Source: Lasiosphaeris hirsuta
Lineage: Eukaryota; Ascomycota; Sordariomycetes; Sordariales; Lasiosphaeriaceae
Assembly (NCBI GenBank): GCA_030549175.1
Contig: JAUKUA010000005.1
Coordinates: forward strand, 1,798,001-1,862,000
DNA length: 64,000 bases
Direction of reading: 5' to 3'
The translations under genes were made by a program, and so were the position numbers. Positions 47,677 through 59,731 of the stretch are shown in pieces (position 1 is the stretch's first letter; each line of letters begins with the position of its first letter). The notes under the pieces were generated by a model. The model made no database searches and had not been told where the DNA came from. It worked only from the letters and a program-made list of their open reading frames with translations.

Positions 47677-50600
47677 GGCCCTGCAAGAGCAACGTGTCTC
47701 TTCCGAGACCCGAAGGATACGAGTCCCGTATTTTTTTTCTTCTTCTTTTTCTTTCGTTGGTATGTGTCGCATTACGTGGGGGAACGGTATAGATTAGCAT
47801 GGCCCACATTTTCAGGAGCGAACTTTTTTTCTTTGGATTGCCATGTTACATATTTCGCTTTTTGCATGTAAACATTATCAGATTTTCTGTTTCGATCCAC
47901 GTTATGGCCCGCTGTATTTTCGGTTTGTTCAAAGACACTTCTATTTCATATGTCTTTTCTTCTTTTCTGGGATGATGGCAAGGGGCCATCGCGGTGTTGA
48001 AAACAGACAGGCAGGCAGGCAACTGGGAAGGAAAAGAAAAGGAAACACCTGGGATTCTGATACAGAAAACCCGCGCAAACAACATACACACAGGCACCCC
48101 ACAAGGACATATTTTTCTATGTCCTTTCTGGGTTTTTCTTCCGCCACGCACCCCCCTTTGAGGAAAGCAAGATGAAAACCCTCAGCAAAAAAAAAAAACA
48201 AAAAAAAAAAAAAAAAACAAAGGGAAATCCCGGTGAATGACGAGACGAAACTACTGGTTTTTTTCTTCCTAACGACCAATATGAAGGGACAGGGTACGGT
48301 ACGGGAAACAAAACTGCACAAAGATTGGCAAGTACATCATAGGCCAAAAGGCGGCGGCGGAGTATATATACGGAGCGGCACACATACTTTGTTTTCATGT
48401 ATAAATCTTATATAGGAGGCGTGGATCGGGAGGTTTGCCATGCAAATGCGGACGCAGAATCAGATCCGACAGACGCGGGATATGGCGTCGAGATGATGAA
48501 GCCAGTGTCACGGAGTGTATAAGCAGAGGAGATGAGAGTACCAATCAGTGTGAGACGACAGACAAGAGCCAGTCAGCATGTATGTGCAATCTGCTGTTGG
48601 TCAAACTCGGTCGAATTAGATCAAAAACATCAAAAATCAATCTGCTATCTTGAGTCCGATGCGATCCGGCTCCGACACCATATACCGTATGTTGAAGAGT
48701 GATCTGGTCACGACGCCACTGACATATCACGTTATATTGAGATGGCTGTGCCAAATACCCCTGACATTATGAGGTTGGAGATGAAGGTTGGGTATTTCAA
48801 GCTGTCACTCCACTTGCTGGGCCTCTCCTGACTTGGTCACGTGCCACCCCCTTTTCGGTTTGTTTGGGGTGTAAAGTGCAGTTGTGCAAGAATAGTCCAG
48901 CCGCATCATGGGATCGAATCACATGATTCAATGTATTTCTAGGACTTGATAGAATAGACCAGAGTATCGGGGAAGACATGTTGCCCCCCCTTCAGTCGGT
49001 AGAATATTGTGTTGAGCATCTGAAGTTGGGGAAAACGTCCCGCCATGCAACCCGCCACGGAAAATAGGGAGCATCGAGGCCCAAAGATTATGTGTTATTG
49101 GCTGTATATTGTAGCCATATGGTTTGCAAGCTGTGAGGCCTCCTTCTAGGACAGCTTGCCGCCTCCCTCCCCCGACCTCTTGTGGTTTCGTCGACGTTGA
49201 AAGACCGTCAAGGAGGGCGTGGATAATCGACAATACAGGCCTGTAGGACATACCCATATCCCATGTCACTCGTGTATGCCTTGGCTGTCTATATCTTGCT
49301 TCCCTCGGCAGTCTTCTGTGTTCAACGGTTCCACCAGCCAGTTTCATCGCTCTTGTGGGTTCACCATTTTGTCGCCCGTAGTTTCGAAAGTCTCAAGTTT
49401 GTTGTGTATCGTATCCGAGCAGGTTTGTCGGGGGCGTCTCTTTTCCCAAGACTGTGTGTCTTGTCATTCTAATCGTTTTGAGCGCTACTGCGCAAGCCTG
49501 GGCTTTAACTGGTCGTGAAACAAAGGCGGGATCTGAGGAGGATCTCCTTGAAGGGTAGCGCAACATCAAGTATATTCATGGACCGAACGAGGAGGAGGTG
49601 GAAGAGGAACCGAGTTTGGTTGTGGGTGTCGAGGTGTGTTCGACCTTTGTGGAGTTTGGGAAACCCAGAGACTGGGAATCGATATGGTAGCCCGCCAACG
49701 ATGTCCCTCTTGGGGTTGGGCTGTGTCGTGTCATCGGTAAGGTAAAAGGGGGCTGTTCTGACACCGGTTCATCGAAAATTCAGCGGTGGGAAGATGCGTG
49801 TAGTACCTGCCGTTAGCGTTCATGTCATCGGTAATACGAGTGCCGGAGTAGCTGTGACGTGAGTTGCGAGGTGGGAGTGGAAAGTGATGAGTTGATCGCG
49901 GTCGGGATGTTCGTAGACGGTGTTGTCAAGCAAAGGGCAGAAAGCGCGAGCCGAACCGTCGAGAAACACGTCAGGATACCGAGTCGGATGTGGCAAAGAG
50001 ACGCGATGGGTGGTTTTGACGGAGCTGGAGGGTCTGTTGGTCGTGTTCCAACGCGAAGCGATCTCGGAATGTGGCCAGTTGCCGGCGCCAGGCACCCTTT
50101 CCGGAGCACGCCAGGAGCTTCCCAAAGTCGATAATATGGGTCGAGGAACCACACAGTTCCTTGTTGAGTGGCGTTGCTGAATGGATGTCCATGTGACACT
50201 GGAATTAGGCGTCTCTAGTTCGATGGAAAGGTGGGAGAGCCGCCCCTTGGGGGTTCTCTGTCGTCCCTTCCTGGAATCCATAGCCGAGGGTAGGGGCTTC
50301 CGCCATCCAACACAGAGACAGTTTATCGCCCGTAAAACGACAACAATATTTTTACGCAATTTAGACCCCAAGTCATCAGAAACTTTCAGCAGATCCAGCT
50401 CTCGCTTATTCTCAAACACTCGAGTCTCGCTGCAAGTCGCCCCTGTTTTGCCCCAGCATTACCTTCCTATGCTTCTGCTCCTCTTTTTTTCCCACATTTC
50501 GCAGCCTCACAGCCTTGCACCTTTGTACTACACCGACAACCGCAGATAGAGCTATCGGCGTACAACAGAGAAATCACGCTATTGTGGCGATGATAGTCAT

Positions 50601-52638
50601 CATGAGGCCTGGTTTACCGACCCTGGGCTCCAGGGCTTGAAGTCTTGTTCCAATCGGGAGACGCAGTCCCCCGGTTTCTAAGTTTCTCATTATCTATAAG
50701 ACAGGGCGAGGGTACGTATAAATAGATATTGAGTATCACTTTGGACTTGAGCGACTAACCGCCATTGAAACGGCCAGCCGGCAGCCACTGAAATAGGAAT
50801 GGCATGTCCACAGCCTCCTTCTGCTCGGCACCCAGGGTAGAGTAGAGAGAGTATAAATCGCCATATCAAGCTTCTCTCCCCCACTCGCCCGCATGCAACT
50901 CGCGATAGGTAGACGAGAGCTATTGTGTGCATGGCTCGGAGCGTCGGCATTTGCGCAGAAGAGGAGAAGGGGGGAAGGGAGTGTGACCAGCCACAGCTTA
51001 CCAGCGAGAGATACCCCGATGCCATCCCCCACCCCCAAAAGAACATGAACCAGATTCGCCGGGGAGTTATGGAGAAAGAAACATGAACCTACACGCCCAA
51101 CAGCGGCATGGGGAGGCGCGAAGTTGTCGCGACAGTGGTCTTTCCGCCCAAATCCTCCATGAAGAGATTAGCAACACTATCTCCGTATTCGTAAAAGAAA
51201 GTACAATGTCGAGGCATTGTGTTGGGGTTTTATCTAGGACTGGCAAGACAGCCAATGATCCCTGGAAGACCAATAATCGCCCACATAAGGTGACCTGCGC
51301 GCCAGCCACGTCATGCCTGGATAAGGGACATGAATTGCGAAAACAGGGCCTGGCCAAAGACCAAGAGCCTTTGGAGAAGCATGGTTGGGGGATGGCTGCA
51401 AACCAGACGAGGACTTGGCAATAAAAGACACCAACACCGTGCGTTCATTCCCGGGGGGGGGGGGAGGACAAGTCCCACTAAAACAAGTATTTGGCCGCTA
51501 TGGACTCAATGTGCTGTCGAGTGACCGTGCAATCGATAGCAAGGATTGAATTGGAAGTGCGTCGGATACTGACTGCGACTGTATAGGTGACATGCGGCTC
51601 GGTCTCGGCCCGTCCAACTTTGGAGGTGTCGGAGTTGTGTTAACAATATGAAAATATTCATTCCCAGGAGGACCGCCCCTTGCGATGCCGAACACGGCAA
51701 GGAGCGGAAGAAGATTGCGGGAGTGCCTTGGTCCCCGAGGGCACTCAGGGGTATTTAAACCCCGAGATAAAGGTGCCATTCGTTCCGTGAGTGGCGACGG
51801 CCATGCAGATACGGCTGAAGGAGCGAGTGGCATACCTGTGCTAGACTGTAGCATCCGGACTGTAGCCTCTCACAGGTGCAGCCGTTAGAGGAAGAGCCTG
51901 GTAAGAGAAGTGGAAGGACTTCGGATGGCGGGCGGCTCGAGGGTCTAGGCACTGGTTGGGCAAATGAATGGAAGCAGGGCAGTATAATATAACGCGGGCC
52001 CAGCTCGTAAACACCTGTTAAAACAGACACCGTACTTTCGGGCCCCATTACAGTGTTTCTCACAAGGAATAGGCGCGAACCAAACCGACAGCATCCCATC
52101 CGCCTCAGAGACCTGAGTCAACGACGAAAAAAAAAAAAGGCTTGATATAAAGACGAAGAGAGTGCCCCATTATCGACTCTCAGTAAAAGTCTGCCCATAC
52201 ATCGGCAGGCGGTGAGCAGACTCTCAGGTGCGGACTTCCAGCAGCCAGTAAGTCTCCTCGGTCGTTGCGCCCAGTCTCATGTCTTTTTCTCAGCCTTTCT
52301 CGGAGACAGCAGCCCCAGTAGAAGAACTTGGCCATGCAAAATTCTATCTGCATGTGCTCTTTCCCCGTGGTCTGCCAGGGCCGGATCGGGCAGAGTTCAA
52401 GGAGCGAGACCGGCATGCGAGCCTTCTCAGGCTCAGCTCCCTCGCGGACCCGCGCCGCTGATTGTGATGCGATTCGGGTTTTCTTATCGGGGTATATAGG
52501 AACGTACAGGCGAAAAGACTGAAGCATATTATCTTCAGGCATGAGCAACAGAGACCTTATCGATCACAGTACAGAATAAGACGAACAATCGATCACTGGA
52601 AGACAACATTTGTTTAGCTTCAGCATCCCGCTTCAACA
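47677..52638. promoter_or_regulatory. 5-kb non-coding tract upstream of the bHLH gene
   Basis: Starts with the T-rich 3' region of the preceding gene. An interrupted poly-A tract lies at 48187-48217 and a run of G near 51450-51463. The longest frame (49820-50419, minus, 199 codons) has no recognisable content and is overlapped by others. Two or more small genes could hide here, but I cannot support one. The part nearest 52638 should be the promoter and leader of the bHLH factor. Confidence 0.45.
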
Positions 52639-54326
52639 ATGTCGCAACTAAGTGATGAGCTACCCTTCTTGGACTACGTCGCCGAGGAGGCTGAGGTATG
52701 CGAGCTTTATCTCTCCCTTCTTTAGTTTCATATTCCCTGCCCTTGCAGGTTCCCACAACTGTGCGCCGCACCTCCCTTGTCGAGCTTCTGAGCAAAATAA
52801 CGAAAGGGGACCCCAAGGGGCAGATGACGTCTCACGAGCCCACAAGACTATCTGGTGAGCTTGCGACCACTCGGTAACTCACGGCTGCGGACATGGGTCG
52901 TTGAAGCCAGATGCCGGGAAGCGAGGATAATGTGGAATTGGCGATATGGCTCCCGGTGATCCCATCAGCATGGCCGAAATCGCTGGCGGAGGCGAGGTTC
53001 ACACCCGATGGCGAGAATAAAGAGCTTGGTTCGGAGTTGGGCTAGCTCAATTGGAGCGATAAAAGGAACTTCTATCATGAAGTGGCAGGGAGAACTACTA
53101 AGGGATTTTTTTTTTTTTTTTAAAAAAAGAAGGGGGATCCAAGTGCGGAATTCCGGGTTGCACGATTTGCCCCGGGAAGACATGATAATCGGCTGACTTT
53201 TTGTCTGTAGCACCTGATCGGAGGTGACCGGGAATGGCCTGACAGGGCACAAGCCATCCGGCGACCAGTCGATCAGCCGGCGTTCCCATCCCCGGCTGCA
53301 GCACAGGCCACCGCGATCTCCCCGGCTCCGGCCGTAAATTATTGGCAGCACCAGTCGTCTTCAGGAAACGAGAGTAGCGAAAGCTCCCCAGCGGTTTCAG
53401 CATATTCCAATGTCAACGCATTTGGGTATACTTCGCAACATGCCTCACCAAACCCGTACATGGATACGTATGTTTCGCCCATGGCGCTCCAAACCACTTT
53501 TCTCCCCGGCCTTGACTTCCTCCCCTGGGTCGGCACAGGCACCGGAGACATGATAGGCAGCAGGGGGGTTGACACCTCCAAGTCGATGATGGCGTTAGCA
53601 TCGCCGGCGCTGAGCTACGAGCCTTTGGTCGAGACGCCAGAGGGCGGTTTCTCTAACTCTGACCTCGCCGCCTTCATGGACTTTACCAACATGACACAGC
53701 AGCAGTCACAGCTGCAAGGAGCAACTCAACCACGGGATGGGACACAAGGAGCTGAAGTTGGAGAGGGCCACTCGCACTACAAGCACGCCAAGAAGTCGGT
53801 CAAGCAGGACGTCGCAGCTGCCCGAGGCTTGAACCGCCGGCTCGCAGCAGCCACATCTGTTATCGTGTCTGGAAGCACTAATGCTGTCGATAGTAGGGGC
53901 AAGGGCAAGTTGCGCAGTGCGTCGCGGTCGTCCAAGAATATACAGATTCGATTTGCCGAGACGGTTGAGGAGCGCAAGACACGTAACTCGCACAACCTGG
54001 TGGAGAAACAGTATCGCAATAGATTAAACGCCCAGTTCGAAAACCTCTTGAATACTCTACCGGATGCGGTGTTGCCAGCAAGAGGCAGCGGGTCTGGGAG
54101 GCTCGATTCAGTCTTTGGTTTCGAAGACAAGAAGCTGAGCAAAGGCGAAGTCTTGGATCTATCTATGCGATATATCCGGGCACTGGAGAGGGATTGTTCT
54201 AGGCTTGAGAGGGAGCGCGAGGAACTGAAGAGGACCGTGGACGAGTTGCACGCAAGGGTGATGAGAGACAGCGGCATGTCCGGTCCAGATGGTTCTGGCG
54301 GTGGCAGCGGAGCTGTATTGCAATAA
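52639..54326 (+). CDS. SREBP-type bHLH transcription factor
   Basis: Nuclear transcription factor. Exon 1 is 52639-52695 (MSQLSDELPFLDYVAEEAE). Exon 2 is about 52749-52854 (TTVRRTSLVELLSKITKGD). The main exon starts at 53211 or 53224 and ends at 54326, for about 420 residues. The bHLH lies at about 53980-54200. Its basic region HNLVEKQYRNRLN carries Tyr where most bHLH proteins have Arg, the hallmark of SREBP-type factors. Helix 1 is followed by a long loop (ARGSGSGRLDSVFGFEDKKL) and helix 2 SKGEVLDLSMRYIRALE, then a coiled-coil SRLEREREELKRTVDEL. No membrane segments are present, so it is not processed like true SREBP. The link from exon 2 to exon 3 is unresolved: the good donor at 52855 is phase 1, the good acceptor at 53211 phase 0. 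Confidence 0.85.
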
Positions 54327-54987
54327 AGTACCTGCTTTGATCCGTTTTCTCTTCTTCTTTCCTTTTCAGATATTTGAGCGTCTGCGACCTGGGCGGGCTC
54401 AGGGAAGCCCGTTGATGGGGATGTGGGGAGTGGATTTGGGTAGCGTACTTCACTAAAAGATGAACCTGCTGTTGAGTCAGGTACGGATACCAGGAACGGG
54501 ATAACAGAGGCTGTTGTCACGGGACCTAGAGTGTTCCTTCCGAGCGATCTCCCAAAAAGTCCACGTCGGAGCACGTATTTACGTTTACAAAACGAATCAG
54601 ATCTGCCAACTCAATATACACAAGCACTTAGGTTTCCTGATAGGAGGAAAAACGATGGCGAATCTAACTTGGCATAATGATTGCCCGTTGATTAGATCAG
54701 CAGACGAGGCTGACAACGTCAGCAGGGAAAGCTGAGTGTCCCAAATCGGCCTTGGATACCCCCAAACTCCACTAGAGACCGCCAATATATAACATGGTAA
54801 CGCAGCCAAGATTGCATGGCGATGCCGTCTCTAGACACCATGCAGCAAGCAAAGCAACCGGAGCCCCATTAACGCCTTATACGCTGCAGCTTGCCGAATA
54901 AAATCCCATTCCCCAAATTACCAGCCGAATGGATATCGATCATGACCTTTGCGACAAAATCCCGAACTCCTTTTTATGACACGATGT
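54327..54987. other. Convergent 3' region of bHLH and CENP-A genes
   Basis: 661 bases between converging stop codons with no recognised feature. Confidence 0.5.
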
Positions 54988-55541
54988 CTATACCCAGCCA
55001 GCACCTCCCCACACGCCTCGTATTCGCCGAGCAAGTTGGATATCCTTTTGCATGATCGTTACTCGCTTGGCGTGGATGGCACAGAGGTTTGTATCCTCGA
55101 ACAAATGTACCAAGAATGCCTCCGCGGATTCTTGAAGGGCTTGGATAGCCTGTGACTGCCACCTCATTTCCTCGCCTGAAGGTCGGCACTGTAAAGCAAT
55201 CTCTCGAACCTAGAGTCGCTCGTAGTCAGCTGTCTGCGAGAGGCCACAGCAAAACCGCAGAGAACATACCAGTCGCGAAAACGGAAGCTTGGAGATGAGC
55301 AAATCTGTGTTGCTCTGGTACCTTCGTATCTCCTTCAACGCCAGAGTCCCGGGACGGTATCTCCTCTTACGCCCTTGGGGAACAGGATCACCAGCTGCTC
55401 GACCATGTCAATTTCGAGCCATGCATGATGCGGGCGGCGGGAAAGCCGGGAACACATACGCTGTACGTCGCCAGCCTTTGACCTCCTCCTTGCGGCTGCC
55501 CCTCCCGTCGATTTCCTGCCGGTTGCCTTCTTCGATGGCAT
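54988..55541 (-). CDS. Centromeric histone H3 variant CENP-A (cenH3)
   Basis: Histone that replaces H3 in centromeric nucleosomes and marks the site of kinetochore assembly. Three exons, 55460-55541, 55270-55394 and 54988-55209, give 142 residues; no open frame shows the whole protein. The N-terminal tail [20 protein letters not shown] starts like H3 but then diverges ([19 protein letters not shown]). The histone fold follows: [35 protein letters not shown], then loop 1 [11 protein letters not shown]. Loop 1 is longer than in H3, a CENP-A hallmark. [20 protein letters not shown] and [13 protein letters not shown] complete the fold. In place of the H3 ending ERA, it ends VWGGAGWV. Both introns have GT and AG ends in matching phase. 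Convergent with the bHLH gene. Confidence 0.95.
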
Positions 55542-56500
55542 GGTTGCGTTGTGAGATTGCAAGTCGCCGCGAGGACGCGATGGGCTGCGAAAGGTCTTGA
55601 AAGCCAATGCAAGCCGCGCGAGCTAAAGCTATTCGATATTTGCGCAATTAAAGAGCGTGGGTTGTAGGCGGGCGCAAAATCGTAACGAGGAAATCGCAAG
55701 CAAGAGGGGATTTTTGCGCATAGGAATTCAAGCTGGCAGATTCAAGAATGTGCCCACAATGGTCCAAATAGGGGAGGCTGGAAATAACTTGTGAAGACTC
55801 GATGCGGTAGCTCCAAGGGCATTTCGTCGCGACGCGCTTTGCTAACCCTGGCCGTTTTCAGACCCTGGACCTACAATGCAGATATGCTGTGGCGGGGGAA
55901 CCTAGTGTAGAGCCCCCCCCTTCCGGCCACAAATTACAAGCCACACACACAAGCGAGGATTGAGCAACGATAACGATATGTACTTAGGAGAAGAGCGGCC
56001 CGCATCAAACAATACATAATAACTGCATCCCTATGATTTCCCCTTTGCCGTGTGCACGAGGCTGGCGTCACCAAGGTGCGGCTGTAAGATTTTGGGGTAC
56101 CTATAGTGTCCCTAAATCTGATGTACCTGGTGTCCTAATTTCGCCGCCAACTGACTAAAGGCAGAGGCCGATGCGGGTAGATTTGCCAGCTTTCCGGAAA
56201 GGACACCTCAACATCATCACAAAGGACATTTATTGTCTCCCCACATCTCACCCTCAAGGAGAAGGACGTCATAACCAAAAACTGCGATACGGCTAAGTAA
56301 AGCAAACACAACTTTGCAATCCAATTGCCGCACCCTAAAGATATAGGCGCCCCCCTCGCCATCGAGCCTTACCGCCTGCCTATCTCCTTTACCTGAGAGG
56401 CTGCTATCTGCTCAAGATATCAAATCCTTGCCCGAGACCCTGATAACCGATTACCACCCCGCATCCCGCTTGAGACTTGATCATCTTGCGGACTGCCGCC
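55542..56500. promoter_or_regulatory. Divergent intergenic region CENP-A and DER1
   Basis: About 960 bases between divergent starts. A short C run occurs near 55913-55920. No gene recognised; it presumably holds both promoters. Confidence 0.5.
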
Positions 56501-57388
56501 ATGGACCAAATGATGGGCGATGGCGGTCGCTTCCCGCTTGAGACTTGGTTTTGGGAGATGCCCATCTGTACGAGGTGGTGGACGACGGCGACAGTTCTCG
56601 TCAGCGGCCTGGTCCAGTGTCAGCTTGTGACGCCCTTTCAGCTCTTCTACAGCTACCGTGCTGTCTTCCACAAGGCACAGGTTCGTTTACCGCTGGAGGA
56701 CGCAGCCCAACCCGTTCCCCCCTTGATACCCGGCTAAGATACTGACATCATCGTGCTCGCACCACAGTACTGGCGCCTATTGACAACGTTCCTCTACTTC
56801 GGCCCCTTCTCCCTCGACCTTCTATTCCATGTCTACTTCCTCCAGCGGTACTCGCGCCTCCTCGAGGAGTCTTCAGGGCGATCGCCGGCCCACTTCTCCT
56901 GGTTGCTCCTCTACGCCATGGCAAGTCTGATCCTGCTGTCGCCGCTCGTATCGATGCCCTTCCTCGGACATCCGCTCTCGTCGACGCTCGTCTACATTTG
57001 GTCGCGGCGCAACCCCGACACGCGCCTGAGCTTCCTTGGCCTCCTCGTCTTCACCGCGCCCTACCTTCCGTGGGTACTCATGGCATTTAGCTTGACGTTA
57101 CATGGCACCATCCCCAAGGACGAGATCATGGGTGTTGTGATTGGGCACATCTGGTACTTCTTCACCGATGTATACCCCCCGCTTCATGGCGGATCAAAAC
57201 CATTTGATCCGCCCATGTGGTGGCGCCGGCTTTTTGGTGCGTAGTGTCATCCTTCTTGGCACTTCTCCCCATGTTAGAGCTCTCGGCTGACTTGCTGTAC
57301 AGAGGGCCGGCCGCGTGATGACACTGCTAACGGCATCAACAACGAGATTGCGGTTGCCGGGGCCGAAGTCGTTCCCGAGGTACGGTAA
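56501..57388 (+). CDS. DER1: Derlin, ER-associated degradation protein (Der1 family)
   Basis: Rhomboid-like pseudoprotease of the ER membrane that helps retrotranslocate misfolded lumenal proteins through the Hrd1 complex. Three exons, 56501-56680, 56768-57236 and 57303-57388, give 244 residues. The N-terminus ends in MPICTRWWTTATVLVSGLVQ. The segment VTPFQLFYSYRAVFHKAQYW spans the first junction. The derlin signature YWRLLTTFLYFGPFSLDLLF follows, then several membrane helices and LPWVLMAFSLTLHGTIPKDE. The rhomboid-type GHIWYFFTDVYPPLHGG completes the core. No catalytic Ser is expected. The short C-terminal tail (EGRPRDDTANGINNE) is polar. Both introns have GT and AG ends. Confidence 0.94.
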
Positions 57389-57955
57389 ACGAGAAAAGGG
57401 ATCTGAGTTAAAGCGGAACGGAACTACATGAGAAGAAGCGTCGGCGCAATGATGACTAATATGGCTTACGTTTTGCTGTTTTTTTTTTTTTTTTTGGGTG
57501 TTTGGTGTTTCGGGGAACCTGGTCCGGTACAATGCATTTATACCTAGGCATTGGGTATTTGGCGTTGATTGTGGTATCGTTTCGGGCATAACGCAGCGCG
57601 GGAGGAATATGGTCACAGCACAAAATCCCCCAGGTGATGCCAATTGCTCGGCGAGATGGAGGAAATGGTGAACTGGATGAACCCAATGGAAATTATATTC
57701 GGGGTGCACCAGTACATATGTTACCATAGAGGCGTGGAGCAGGGGAAACACGTCCCAGTCTGTGTGATGCGAATCGCCGGCCTGGGCTACTTGCATTGTA
57801 TACTGTCCATGTTCATATATTACGAGGACACCTGTCAGATCATGGGGTATCTATCATCTCTCATCGACAAAGTCACAAGCATACTGTATGCCGTAAATAG
57901 CACACAAGGACGGGCAGGCAATGCTGACAGGTCTTCCATTCCTCGCAACCGAAAC
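57389..57955. other. Convergent 3' region of DER1 and ADI1
   Basis: 567 bases between converging genes, with a T run at about 57479-57496. No gene recognised. Confidence 0.5.
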
Positions 57956-58606
57956 CTACTCCAAAAAGTGAGTGACATACTCCTTCCGGTAAGGATTGGC
58001 GTCCAGGTCTTCCGAACGGTTTAGAGGCGTCCACTTGGGCTCTTCCTTGAAGAGGCGCATAGCCTGGATGTACTATGGTCGTGGCCGTCAGCATTACTGC
58101 CACAGCTGTCCTGTGGTAAATAGACGATGGGACTTACGTTGGTCTCGTCGGTGGTAAAGCGGTGGTAGATGCCAGCTGGGAGAATAATGAGGTCATCCTT
58201 CTCCAGCTGGATCCGGATCCACTCGTCGCCCTTGTTGCGGACGTCAAAATAGCCGGCGCCGTCACGTATGTACCGAATCTCCTCATCCTCGTGTAGGTGC
58301 TCGTGAAAGAAGGACTTGACCTTGGCCTCGTAGATGTCGCCCATCTTCTCTGGTGACACGGTGATCTCGTCGCGGTTCTTGTAACCGCGCTCCGAGGCGA
58401 GCTGGTTCACGCCATCGAGCTCGCCGATGTGGTAGTAGAGAACACCGACCTGAGCCAGATCGCTGGCATCGACAGCCTTGCCCGAGTCATGGGGCAGGCG
58501 CTGGTCGCCCTACATTTTTGGGGGGATATCTGTTTAACGCGGACTGTGGATAATGCAGGAGCTGGGTTCGGCTTACGGGTAGGTTGTCGTAGTAGTAGGC
58601 CTTCAT
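57956..58606 (-). CDS. ADI1: Acireductone dioxygenase (methionine salvage)
   Basis: Cupin metalloenzyme converting acireductone and O2 to 2-keto-4-methylthiobutyrate and formate with Fe2+; a Ni2+ form runs the off-pathway reaction. Three exons, 58577-58606, 58138-58509 and 57956-58072, give 172 residues. The tiny first exon encodes [10 protein letters not shown]. The metal ligands are complete: H81 and H83 in [15 protein letters not shown]87 four residues on, and H126 in [13 protein letters not shown], with spacing like that of the bacterial enzyme. The C-terminus reads [19 protein letters not shown] and ends THFLE. All junctions are phase 0 with GT and AG ends. It acts directly after enolase-phosphatase E1, encoded 54 kb upstream in this window. 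Confidence 0.96.
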
Positions 58607-59731
58607 TGTGGTTTCGTTGCCTGTTCCGTTGCTAGTTTTGGGGTATAAGCAGTTTGGCGACGCAGGCGTTTTGACAGATAGTCAACCTAGGTGGGGTTTT
58701 GCTCTTGATATAGGTATATTTATGGCGGTGCGGGGCAGTGGAACCATTGAAGATGATTCAATGAGCTTATGACAACTTCAGATGGCACGGGGTTGAGGTT
58801 TACGGGGCGATATGGGTACATATATTTTATTCACTCACAAGAAAGCAGCAAACTGTGGCAAACCGGGTGGGTGAGATCGGTCCGTCTGTAGGTTCTCAGT
58901 CACAACAGGCCACGCGCTGAAGGCGGCCAGGTTAGTGTGACGTCGAGGGGTGGGGTGGCCCGTTGGTGAGTATCGGTGCGAAAATTGCGCCATCGACATT
59001 TTCGGCATTCCCCGGAGAGTTGTGGTTTTTAATGCAGCTCATTGTCGCGGCCGCGATGGTGGGTCGCATCGGCCGCTATGAATAACATTGATATCTAACA
59101 ATGGATGTTCATCACTTCGGCCCTCCATAGCGAGCTCAGCTACCTGGGTGTTGTTTTTACGAAAGATTGGGGAATGTGGCTGAGTATATGTACCTAATGT
59201 ACCTATCTTGCTCTGTTTCCCATATTATGACGGGCTCTAATAAGATTTTGTGGTTGCGTGGCCCCTCTCTTCTCATTTGCGCAGCGTACAGGATTGATAT
59301 TCTTCAGAGGTCAAGAGTGAGAAAAGGGGCGGCATGCCACGTGAGGACAACTTAGGGGTACGGATAAAGAAAGCTCTAAATGTGGGGTTGTGATCTCCCG
59401 CTGACAACCTAGGACTCGGGGCTGGAGTTTGGACTTGGATTTTGCCGAACAACCAAACCCTGGTCGAGCCGCTGAGCCGTTTCTCAGGGTTCCATCTTCG
59501 ACGTCGCCAAGCTGCCTGCTCCGCATGGACATTTACTCGGCTGTTGTTTGAGATTCATCTTCAAGCAAACAATGAGATGACAGGTGATCGGGCAGGCGAA
59601 TGCGAACCGCAACCAGCATCGCCCTCGCTTCCGTAACCAGTGTACCAGCGCACATATCCCCAGAAACGTTCTAGAGCCCTTCTAGAAGCCTTCATTCGAC
59701 GAACCGGCCACCCCGGCCGTTGAGCCCCGCC
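58607..59731. promoter_or_regulatory. Divergent intergenic region ADI1 and dehydrogenase gene
   Basis: 1.1 kb between divergent starts. No coding frame is convincing. Confidence 0.5.

Noticed and set aside
48900..48935. TTCGATCCC-like element on the minus strand, possible tRNA T-arm
   Set aside because: No matching acceptor, D-arm or anticodon arm could be folded around it.
49820..50419. 199-codon open frame on the minus strand
   Set aside because: No family resemblance, and two other minus frames overlap it with equally plausible text. It might be part of an unknown gene but is not supportable.
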